From the NCBI GenBank assembly GCA_038046085.1, contig JBBSWW010000003.1:1-64000 (forward strand): a stretch of DNA of 64,000 nt. Reading direction: 5' to 3'. This DNA is from GW2011-AR18 sp038046085 (GTDB lineage: Archaea > Nanobdellota > Nanobdellia > SCGC-AAA011-G17 > GW2011-AR18). How positions within the stretch are numbered: the first letter of the stretch is position 1; every line of letters starts with the position of its first letter. Made by a program: the position numbers and the translations under genes. This document shows, one piece after another, positions 26,173 through 33,976 of the stretch. Under the pieces are notes generated by a model, which saw only the letters and a list, made by a program, of their open reading frames with translations, had not been told where the DNA came from and made no database searches.

Positions 26173-26874
26173 TTAATTCTTTATATCATTTTCTAATATG
26201 TCGTTTTGTAAGATATTCTTCTCAGGAACGCCGATATTCAATAAAAAATTATTAACAGCTGAAATCATGTCATTAGGACCACATATACAGAATATACTAT
26301 CTTTATCTTTTATTACATCCTTAATATAAGACTCATCAATTTTTTTATTATAACCATTCCACAAAGAATCAGCAGTAACAACATAATTATTTTTTAATTT
26401 ACCAATACTAAAAGCAAAATTATCCAATTCTACTTTGAAAGCTAAATCATCCATCTTATCAACAGAATAAATAAGATTTAATTCTACATCAGCACGATTC
26501 TGCATAATCTGCCTAATCAAAGAAATGAATTTAGTTATACCAGTGCCTATTGCTATCAGAGTGAAAGATTTAATGTTATTATAACTAAGAGGCAGACCAT
26601 AAGGTCCTGAAATTGTAATATCATCACCTTCTTTCAGATTATTAAATAAATATTCAGATAACTTATCATCAGGAGATGATTTAATCATAATCTCAATAAG
26701 AGTAGCAGCTTCAGGAGGTGTTGTAACATAGAAATGCCTAGTTTCGTCTTTAATTTTAAGAGCAATAGCCTGACCAGGAATAAAATCAATCTTACCATAA
26801 GGAATCATCCTAATCAACCTGATATTTTTTGATACAAATTCAGTCTCAAGAACAGAAGCAGTAATATTTTCCAT
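26173..26874 (-). CDS. FAD/NAD(P)-binding ferredoxin reductase-like protein
   Basis: A 233-residue FNR-superfamily oxidoreductase. The start is placed at the second Met (MENITAS); the first Met lies four codons upstream. The FAD domain contains RHFYVTT in place of RxYS and ends GDDITISGPYG. The NAD(P) domain has the TLIAIGTGITKF glycine motif and ends in CICGPNDMI. No iron-sulfur domain is attached, and the ferredoxin gene follows directly, so it should pass electrons between NAD(P)H and that ferredoxin. Confidence 0.85.
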   Translation of the reverse strand: MENITASVLETEFVSKNIRLIRMIPYGKIDFIPGQAIALKIKDETRHFYVTTPPEAATLIEIMIKSSPDDKLSEYLFNNLKEGDDITISGPYGLPLSYNNIKSFTLIAIGTGITKFISLIRQIMQNRADVELNLIYSVDKMDDLAFKVELDNFAFSIGKLKNNYVVTADSLWNGYNKKIDESYIKDVIKDKDSIFCICGPNDMISAVNNFLLNIGVPEKNILQNDILENDIKN

Positions 26875-26987
26875 AAAAAGAAGCAAAATCCAATACTTAA
26901 AAAGTTTGTGATGATATATTACATAATTCTGAAAATTTACAGTTTTTAATCGTTAACTTTAAATATGGACTAAATTTATATAAATTA

Positions 26988-28559
26988 ATGAGTAAACCTA
27001 TAGCACTAGTACAGGTAAGCAATCCTGAAGATATGAGAATAGCTCCACTAGCGCACTTGTTTGTTGGAGGTGCGTTAAAAAGAGAGGGATATGAACCTAA
27101 AGTATTCCATATAAATTCTGAAAATTTAAATAAAGCAGTAAAAGATATACTAAGCATAGATCCAATGTTTGTAGGATTTTCTGTAATAACAGGAAACCAG
27201 ACAAGGGAATCAGCAAATCTATCAAGGATGTTAAAGAAAGAAAAACCTGAACTACCAATAATATGGGGAGGGGTACATCCATCATTATTACCAAAAGAGA
27301 CAGTAAAAGAGGATTATATAGACTATGTAGTAAATGGAGAGGGAGATAGTATAATCATAGACATAGCAAGAATGTTCGAAGGAAAGACAAGAGCAGAAGA
27401 TATACTTGGATTATGCTATAAAAGAAATGGGATACCAATATTAAACGGTCCAAGACCATTAATAGAAGACTTAGACCAGCTAGATTTAGACTTTGATTTA
27501 ATAGATGTAGAATCACATTTAGAACATGAATGGAATAATAAAAGAGTATTAGGATTCATAACAAGCAGAGGATGCCCATTTAATTGTGGATTCTGCTTTA
27601 ACCAGAGATTCAACCAGAGAAGATGGAGAGCACAGTCAGACAAGAAAGTAATAGAAAAAGTAAGTTACCTAAAAGATAAATACGGAATAGATGGAATAAA
27701 ATTCTATGATGACCTATTATTCTCAAATCCACAAAGAGCAGTAAGATTACTAGAAGCAATAAACTTACCATGGTATGGAGAGGTAAGAGTAGGAATGTTA
27801 CATGATGATCTAGTAAAGAAATTAGTCTCTACACAATGCAGGGAATTATTATTAGGACTAGAATCAGGATCAGACAGGATGTTAAAGTTAATGAACAAAC
27901 TACAGACAGTAGAACAGATAAAAAGAGGGATAAAAGCATTAACAAAAGCTCCTGACTTAAAACCAGTAGGATCATTCATAATGGGAATGCCAACAGAGAG
28001 CAAAGAAGAAACATTCCAGACAGTAGATTTAGCATTAGAACTAAGTGAGATACATCCAAGAATGAGATTCAGCTTTGGATTCTATTTACCATATCCTGGA
28101 GCTGATTTATACGAACTTGCATTAAAGATGGGATTTGTACCGCCAGTAAAAACAGAAGACTGGGATAGCTTAGACAGATGGGCAAATAAACTAGAATTAA
28201 AATGGCTAGACTGGACACATGATTCAGAATATTTCAGGAAAATAAGAGATTACTTTAATTTATTACCATTAAGAGATGTAAAATTACCAATAATATCAAA
28301 GATACCTGAAAAAAGACTTAGAGAAAGAGACTTCAGCCATATAAGAGAGCTAGAAATACTTAGTAACTTACAAAAAAAATATTCACACAAAAATAATATG
28401 TTCAGCAAAGTAGTATTGAAATCACTACCATACATCAGATCAAAAAGATTACCAAAAGATGTACAGATAAACCAGATACCAGTAATAAACAATAATGTCA
28501 ATACAGTACCTATAGGAAATGGAAAAGAACAGGTAATATCAGGAATATCAGTCAAGTAA
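26988..28559 (+). CDS. B12-binding radical SAM protein
   Basis: A 523-residue enzyme. The N-terminal cobalamin-binding region (about 1-140; DPMFVGFSVITGNQ, IIWGGVHPSLLPKE, VNGEGD) is followed by a radical SAM core with CPFNCGFC (CxxxCxxC) at about residue 197. Family members methylate or rearrange unactivated carbons or act in lipid and cofactor synthesis. The substrate cannot be told. A GT4 gene follows by 35 bp in the same direction, so a surface-lipid or glycan role is a reasonable guess. Divergent from the FNR gene. Confidence 0.9.
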   Translation: MSKPIALVQVSNPEDMRIAPLAHLFVGGALKREGYEPKVFHINSENLNKAVKDILSIDPMFVGFSVITGNQTRESANLSRMLKKEKPELPIIWGGVHPSLLPKETVKEDYIDYVVNGEGDSIIIDIARMFEGKTRAEDILGLCYKRNGIPILNGPRPLIEDLDQLDLDFDLIDVESHLEHEWNNKRVLGFITSRGCPFNCGFCFNQRFNQRRWRAQSDKKVIEKVSYLKDKYGIDGIKFYDDLLFSNPQRAVRLLEAINLPWYGEVRVGMLHDDLVKKLVSTQCRELLLGLESGSDRMLKLMNKLQTVEQIKRGIKALTKAPDLKPVGSFIMGMPTESKEETFQTVDLALELSEIHPRMRFSFGFYLPYPGADLYELALKMGFVPPVKTEDWDSLDRWANKLELKWLDWTHDSEYFRKIRDYFNLLPLRDVKLPIISKIPEKRLRERDFSHIRELEILSNLQKKYSHKNNMFSKVVLKSLPYIRSKRLPKDVQINQIPVINNNVNTVPIGNGKEQVISGISVK

Positions 28560-28594
28560 AAACTTTTATATAAAACCTAAAACCTATTTCTAGA

Positions 28595-29581
28595 ATGAAA
28601 ACAATATTCCTAAACAATGCACCACACCCATCACATGGAATATGGGCAAATTCAATAAACTCAATATTCATAGATGACAGAGTAAAAGAATACAGAGTAA
28701 AAAATCTATCAAGACTTACAAAATCATTAGAAACAGTATTCAAGATACCAAAAGATGCTGAATTCGTATTATGTGAGAGCGCATCGCAACTTCTTACAGG
28801 AATATTATGGAAGATAAATCACAGGAATAAGAAATTAGGACTGATAGTATCAGACCCAAAATATTATCATATGTGGAAAATGACATCAATGAAGAAAAAA
28901 TTATACATCTGGATGTTAAAAAAAGTTGATATCTTCATATGCAGCTCACAACTAATGAAAGATTATTTACCAGAAGAGTGCAGAAAAAGAGCTTTTGTTG
29001 TACCTCCAGCATTCAATAGAGAGGATTATAAAAAAATTAGAGGCAACATTAATAGTAAGAACATAATATTCACAGCAAGAATATGTCTAGAGAAAGGGGT
29101 TGATCACTTAGTTGATGTATTTTTAAAAGTAAAAGAGAAACATAAAGAATCTAAATTGTATTTAATGGGAGCAAGCTCTTACATACCAGGACAGGGAAAT
29201 TTAAGAGAACAATTAGAATCAAGAAAATTAAAAAACATAATATTCACAGGACATGTAGATACAAAACCATACTTAAAAAAATGTTCAATATATGTCAATT
29301 TAGCATGGATAGAACCAGCATCAGTATCAGTAATACAGGCAATGTGCACAGGAATAGTACCAATAGTAAATAAAAATGTGGGGAACAAAACCTATGTAGA
29401 AATGATAGATAAAGAACTAGTAGTCAATAGTGATGAACAGGCAGAAAGAATGATATTAAAACTATGGAAAAACAAGAAATTACTTGAAAGATATTCTAAA
29501 AGAGCTATAGAAGTAAGCAAAACATATCCAGATGAGAAAGAGAGTATAAGATTATTCAGAGAAGCAATAAAAACATTATAA
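28595..29581 (+). CDS. Glycosyltransferase, GT4 family
   Basis: A 328-residue GT-B enzyme. Seen: IFTARICLEKGVDHLVDVF and IIFTGHVDTKPYLKKCSIYVNLAWIEPASVSVIQAMCTGIVPIV, typical of the nucleotide-sugar binding C-terminal domain of GT4, with the E-x7-E-like loop. The N-terminal domain is short and the protein is somewhat smaller than the usual 370 residues. It lies behind the radical SAM gene and probably shares its transcript. Confidence 0.85.
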   Translation: MKTIFLNNAPHPSHGIWANSINSIFIDDRVKEYRVKNLSRLTKSLETVFKIPKDAEFVLCESASQLLTGILWKINHRNKKLGLIVSDPKYYHMWKMTSMKKKLYIWMLKKVDIFICSSQLMKDYLPEECRKRAFVVPPAFNREDYKKIRGNINSKNIIFTARICLEKGVDHLVDVFLKVKEKHKESKLYLMGASSYIPGQGNLREQLESRKLKNIIFTGHVDTKPYLKKCSIYVNLAWIEPASVSVIQAMCTGIVPIVNKNVGNKTYVEMIDKELVVNSDEQAERMILKLWKNKKLLERYSKRAIEVSKTYPDEKESIRLFREAIKTL

Positions 29582-29860
29582 AGGTTCACAAAACATATCA
29601 TCAATTATTTTTTCAGATCTTTGTTCTACAGGACCATAAAATAAACCATCCAACCTTTTTTCTGATGTTACACTTACTGCTCTATCATATTCTTCATTTT
29701 TAATGTATATAGAGTCCATTGATTGTTTTATTTCTGGATCATATCCTCTCTTGAATTTTATATTTGCACCTGTTAATCTTTCTATTAAAGCACTATCATG
29801 AATATCAATAAAGCCTGAGTTATCTACCATAGCAAATTTCTTGTAACCCATTCTTTCCAT
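29576..29860 (-). CDS. Small orphan protein
   Basis: A 94-residue acidic, soluble protein with no recognised domain. It overlaps the convergent glycosyltransferase by 6 bp. The coding frame is open and ends TAA with typical composition; it lies just downstream of a long intergenic stretch containing a T-rich promoter-like region. Confidence 0.5.
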   Translation of the reverse strand: MERMGYKKFAMVDNSGFIDIHDSALIERLTGANIKFKRGYDPEIKQSMDSIYIKNEEYDRAVSVTSEKRLDGLFYGPVEQRSEKIIDDMFCEPL

Positions 29861-29940
29861 CTAATGATGTTTTTATTGGTTCTACCATAATACTCACTAT
29901 ATCTGAAGATTTATAAGTTTAACTAAATAAAAAAATAAAA

Positions 29941-31332
29941 TTAAATGGAACTTCTCTTTGATCCAAGACCAACATGTCCTGAACGAGCAGCAACCATCCT
30001 ACCAAAAGATGTATACTTAGCAACAGCTGAAGGAAGGACAATATTAGGAGTCAACTTACCCTCAATCCTGTAACTAATCACTTTTTCTTCTCCTCTCTTA
30101 ATATTATGCACATCCCATACCATAACAGAACCATCAGGAACTGCCTTGATATGATCAGGTCTCATGCTGACAAACTGAGCAGGAGCTTTAATTGTGCTGG
30201 GAACTCTATCTATTATCCTAACATTATTAACAGACATGTTGCCTCTATTTTTAATATTAATAACAACTTTCATGACATGGACATTACCACCTTCATGAGT
30301 GTGCATACCTAAGACTTTCTTGCTGATAACTATAGAGTTTTTCATCCTGAAAACATAGACAAAAGCAGCTGCTAAAATTATCAATATAAGTATTAATGTA
30401 GGCCATCTATAATTAACTTTATAACCGACAACCTTGCTCTCACCTGGAAGCAACTGATAATTCCAGTAGACACGATATACACCATCAACTTTCTCAATCT
30501 TAGAAGCATCAGGATTAAAACTAGAAAGCTTATATGCAATATAATCAAAATCCTTAGTATAAGCCTGATTAACAACACTATTACCATTATTCCTTAGGTT
30601 AACAGTCTCACCACTAACAAGGAAAGAGCTATCATCCTCAATCAATTCCTTAACATCAGTATATTCGCCAACAGTATAAGTGAAAGGCTTATCCAACATC
30701 AAATTATTATCAAGTGATATCTTCACACTTAATTGATAATTATCTTTCAAAGTATTTTCTGGAATCCTAAGAGGTAATTCTATCTCCCTTTGTTCCATCT
30801 TACTAAGACTTAGTTTCTGAGATATTTCAAAGTGAGGGCTCTTAATCACTAAATCCATATTATCAAGAGCAACATTACGAGTATTCTTAACTTTCAATCT
30901 AACTAAAGTAGTCCTTTTAGGATCAACAACTGGAAGTGAGATAAATTCTGCAGAAACTATTTTCTTATAATCCAAAACATTAGCTATAATCAATCTTTCA
31001 ATCCTAGTAGCGCTGTTAACAAAAACACCTAATTTAACACCATAAGTACCAGGAGGAAGCTTTCCTAAAGGAGCAAAAGATAAAGTAACATCTTTCTTCT
31101 CACCAGATCTTAAAGTAATAGTCTGAGTCTCAGGAGTCATACTCCAACTAGGTTCCAAAGACCTTATTGATACTGATACAGAACTTTCTTCATTATTGTT
31201 AAGATGCAAAAGATAAGAAACACTATCACCAGGAAGTGCTTCATTCTGTATAGGCTCATATTCAGCCTGTAAAGCGGAAACTGCGGCTAGACTCAATAGA
31301 AATATTACTAAAATTATTAGACCCCTTTTCAT
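29941..31332 (-). CDS. Secreted membrane-anchored NEW3/CARDB-like protein
   Basis: A 463-residue protein when started at the ATG giving MKRGLIILVIFLLSLAAVSA, a good signal peptide. The longer upstream frame runs into the divergent DUF460 gene and is hydrophobic nonsense. It has Ig-fold repeats (GDSVSYLLHLNNNEESSV, RTTLVRLKVKNTRNVALDNM, a DUF11-like MSVNNVRIIDRVPSTI) and a transmembrane helix at about 345-365 (TLILILIILAAAFVYVFRM). The topology places both the membrane-proximal domain and the last Ig-like domain on opposite sides of the membrane, which is odd. Function unknown; related in style to 6739-8070 and 37269-38714. Confidence 0.78.
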   Translation of the reverse strand: MKRGLIILVIFLLSLAAVSALQAEYEPIQNEALPGDSVSYLLHLNNNEESSVSVSIRSLEPSWSMTPETQTITLRSGEKKDVTLSFAPLGKLPPGTYGVKLGVFVNSATRIERLIIANVLDYKKIVSAEFISLPVVDPKRTTLVRLKVKNTRNVALDNMDLVIKSPHFEISQKLSLSKMEQREIELPLRIPENTLKDNYQLSVKISLDNNLMLDKPFTYTVGEYTDVKELIEDDSSFLVSGETVNLRNNGNSVVNQAYTKDFDYIAYKLSSFNPDASKIEKVDGVYRVYWNYQLLPGESKVVGYKVNYRWPTLILILIILAAAFVYVFRMKNSIVISKKVLGMHTHEGGNVHVMKVVINIKNRGNMSVNNVRIIDRVPSTIKAPAQFVSMRPDHIKAVPDGSVMVWDVHNIKRGEEKVISYRIEGKLTPNIVLPSAVAKYTSFGRMVAARSGHVGLGSKRSSI

Positions 31333-31448
31333 TTTATATAGATAATCAAATAACAGATATATAAACATTTCTACATTGAAAATCCTCTTCGTGAAAGTGA
31401 TAAATATATAGAAAATGATATAAATATTCCATTTAATAATAAATAAAA

Positions 31449-31946
31449 GTGGAAAAAATATTAATTGCTGGAATAGATCCTGGAACTGTAAGTGGTTATG
31501 CAATAATAGATATTGATGGAAATCTAGTATCAATAGGTTCTGAGAGAGAATTAACAACAGGAGACTTAATATTAAAGATAACAAAATATGGAAAAATATT
31601 TGCAATAGGGAGCGATGTATATCCATGTCCTAATCTAACTAATAAGATAGCAACAAGAATAGGAGCTAAAGTAATAAGTCCAGACCATGATCTAAAGTAT
31701 TTAGAGAAAATAAAAATAGTTGATACTTATTTAAAAAATCAGAAAAAAAGAATAGAGATAACAAACAAACATGAAAAAGATGCACTAGCAGCAGCATTAT
31801 ACGGGTTAAAAAGAATAAATGGGTTATTAAAAAAAATAGATGACCATCTAAAAGAACATGATAAATTATATCTTAAAGAACAAGTAAAAAGAAGAGTCTT
31901 AGTAGATAATGTACCAATAGTTGAAGCTTTGAGAGAACTATCTTAA
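31449..31946 (+). CDS. Stand-alone DUF460 RuvC-like nuclease domain
   Basis: A 165-residue protein with a GTG start. The sequence GIDPGTVSGYAIIDIDGNLV is the DUF460/COG2433 N-terminus, an RNase H/RuvC-like fold with the first catalytic Asp in GIDPG. Later conserved blocks are GKIFAIGSDVYPCPN and KHEKDALAAALYG with the last acidic residue. Usual archaeal members are about 600-700 residues with a long coiled-coil tail; this one stops after the nuclease domain. It is probably a nucleic-acid enzyme of unknown substrate. Divergent from the membrane protein gene; overlaps the next gene by 4 bp. Confidence 0.8.
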   Translation: MEKILIAGIDPGTVSGYAIIDIDGNLVSIGSERELTTGDLILKITKYGKIFAIGSDVYPCPNLTNKIATRIGAKVISPDHDLKYLEKIKIVDTYLKNQKKRIEITNKHEKDALAAALYGLKRINGLLKKIDDHLKEHDKLYLKEQVKRRVLVDNVPIVEALRELS

Positions 31947-32512
31947 TCATTATTTTTAATGTATCCTTTCCATTGACAAATAAAGAATAGGGTAATTATT
32001 ATACTTCCTATTAATAAAAATAAATCAATAGCGAATAATACTTCATTTGATGAATGTTTATTTATGCCCATTGTAAATAAATTTATTATAATTATAATAT
32101 AAAAAATTAATAATGCAAATATTAAAGATCTTAGGACTATTATTCCTTTAAGTTGTGTGTCTTCATTTGTTATACTATGTGCCTTATAATTAAACTTATA
32201 ATCTTCTTCTATATCTTTACAAATTTTATATTTTAAACACTTTTTCTTATTAGCTCTTTCTATCAACATCGTAAAATATATAACTATTAGAATGCCTATT
32301 ATTGATAATAAAAGTTTTGCTATAATCTCATCAAATATTATTGTTTCTGTTTTTTCTAATACTATTTTATTTAATATAATAATTGATAAACCTAATCCCA
32401 CAGAGATTAATGTCCATACCATTGTATTATAATGTTCAGCGGAATTTTGTGCTGTTTCATACTCTAATATAGCTATTTCAATATTTTTGTAATTCTTATT
32501 TTTCTTTATCAT
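31943..32512 (-). CDS. Four-helix integral membrane protein, orphan
   Basis: A 189-residue protein with an N-terminal acidic helix (EIAILEYETAQNSAEHYNT) and two pairs of transmembrane helices: about residues 31-48 and 66-84, and about 126-146 and 160-180. Between the pairs is a cytoplasmic loop. The layout recalls small helical signalling or effector membrane proteins but no family is recognised. It lies downstream of the disrupted sua5 gene in the same direction. Confidence 0.55.
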   Translation of the reverse strand: MIKKNKNYKNIEIAILEYETAQNSAEHYNTMVWTLISVGLGLSIIILNKIVLEKTETIIFDEIIAKLLLSIIGILIVIYFTMLIERANKKKCLKYKICKDIEEDYKFNYKAHSITNEDTQLKGIIVLRSLIFALLIFYIIIIINLFTMGINKHSSNEVLFAIDLFLLIGSIIITLFFICQWKGYIKNND

Positions 32513-32516
32513 TTTA

Positions 32517-33032
32517 TTATCTTAACCTAATAGGCTTATCTTTAGTTAAATCATAGACTTTAGAAGGTTTATTGTTTAAAGTACCACCTTCAACAATCAA
32601 ATCAACTTTATTTCTAATATCAGAAGAAATCTGAGAGGTGTCAGTAATTGGAGGCTCACCAGAAACATTAACACTAGTTGTAACAAAAGGAATAGGCAAT
32701 CTTTTAGTAAAACTCTTATTAGGAATACGAACACCAACAGTATCAGAATCATTATTGACTTCTTTACTGATAGCTTTCTTATTTTTAAGTCTAAGAATAA
32801 GAGTATATTTGCCTGGAAGTTTTTTAAGATAAAAATTAATCATCTTATTAGTAAAACAATTATCTTTAATCCATTTCTTATCAACAATGACAGAGAGAGG
32901 CTTAGAAGAATCTCTTTTCTTAATATCCTTAATTTTTTTGACTAAATTATCATCTAAAGCGTAACATCCAATACCCTAGATAGTATCTGTAGGATAGATA
33001 ATTACTTTGTTTTTAAAATTTGAGGTTACCAT
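32517..33032 (-). pseudogene. Sua5/YrdC-family gene with in-frame amber codon
   Basis: The frame begins at an ATG (33032) that overlaps the end of the upstream kinase-like gene and gives a 171-residue Sua5/YrdC sequence. At codon 19 is TAG (32976-32978), exactly where Tyr stands in the conserved PTDTIYGLG motif (here IIYPTDTI-stop-GIGC). Downstream the protein continues without frameshift through KRDSSKPLSVIV and FVTTSVNVSGEP to the normal end. Sua5 makes threonylcarbamoyl-AMP for t6A in tRNA, normally essential, and its partner Kae1 is at 46294. TAG ends other genes here (e.g. 14778, 25088), so it is a real stop. A sequencing or assembly error, recent nonsense mutation or readthrough are all possible. 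Confidence 0.8.
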
Positions 33033-33945
33033 TAATAACTCCTGACATTTCATTAACTTTAGGATGAATCTCAATTTTCTCATTATCCCAAGTTTTTATC
33101 CTATTCTTTAAATCCTCTAAGTTCCTATTGAATTTATCTTTATTTTTTGCAAATATCATTCCATTAATGTCACATGTAAGAAGATAAAACTTTAATTTTC
33201 TAACTAAATTATTATTTTTAATATTCTCTATATAATTTACAAACATTTCATTACCAAAATCAGGCATATAAACAAGATCATAATCAGGATCACCTATGCC
33301 AACATCACCGAAGTCTATAATCCCAGAAACTTTATTCTTTTTATCAATGAAAACGTGATCTATACTAAGATCTGAATGCAATAATGATGGTTTATATTTA
33401 AAATTAAGTTCATTATTGAAGTATTCCTTAAATATCTGCTCAACTTTTTTAATTTCTTCTTTACTTAATCTAGGAAATATCTTTTTTCTTGCATTAATCA
33501 ATAATTTCTTAAAATGTTCTCTAAAATCTGTAATCTTAACACCACATTCTGTTGCTGATTCTATAGGAAAACTCTGTAACTCTCTTAAAAATTTAATAAC
33601 TTCATAAAATATTACCCTCTTTTCTTCTTCTGATAATTTTTTAAATATCTCCTTATCAAGTTCTTTGCCTTTAACTGGCTCGTATATCATGAAACTTTTA
33701 TTTTTGTATTTCCCTGAATAAATTACTTTAGGAATCTTTATACTAATATATTTTTCAAGTTTAGGAAGCAAAAGTGATTCTATATGATTTATTGATCTTT
33801 TATGCTTAGGATATCTCAATAAATATTTTTTATTAATAAAGTATGTGTCATTATCACAACCTGAAGCAAAATACTTTATTTCTTTAACTTTTAAATCTGG
33901 AAAGTTCTTCTTAATTGCATCTTTAACTTCATTAATATTAGGCAT
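33013..33945 (-). CDS. Aminoglycoside phosphotransferase-like kinase
   Basis: A 310-residue APH-superfamily protein. N-lobe: TYFINKKYLLRYP and the hinge MIYEPVKG. Brenner motif LLHSDLSIDHVFID with catalytic Asp, then GIIDFGDVGIGDPDYDL as the metal-binding DFG equivalent. The spacing resembles APH(2'')-like and small-molecule kinases. Archaeal copies are rarely tied to antibiotic resistance; the substrate may be a sugar, choline or a small protein. The next gene starts inside its 3' end, so they are translationally coupled, and rad50 lies 31 bp upstream in the same direction. Confidence 0.85.
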   Translation of the reverse strand: MPNINEVKDAIKKNFPDLKVKEIKYFASGCDNDTYFINKKYLLRYPKHKRSINHIESLLLPKLEKYISIKIPKVIYSGKYKNKSFMIYEPVKGKELDKEIFKKLSEEEKRVIFYEVIKFLRELQSFPIESATECGVKITDFREHFKKLLINARKKIFPRLSKEEIKKVEQIFKEYFNNELNFKYKPSLLHSDLSIDHVFIDKKNKVSGIIDFGDVGIGDPDYDLVYMPDFGNEMFVNYIENIKNNNLVRKLKFYLLTCDINGMIFAKNKDKFNRNLEDLKNRIKTWDNEKIEIHPKVNEMSGVINGNLKF

Positions 33946-33976
33946 TAAGTAAACTATTAATTAAAACTTTAAATAA

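Noticed and set aside
31333..31626. Long N-terminal extension of the surface protein on the minus strand
   Set aside because: It overlaps the divergent DUF460 gene, is hydrophobic nonsense, and a good signal peptide begins at 31332.
32976..32978. Amber codon read as pyrrolysine or by a changed code
   Set aside because: TAG terminates several other genes here at normal lengths, and Tyr is the expected residue; no pyl genes are visible.
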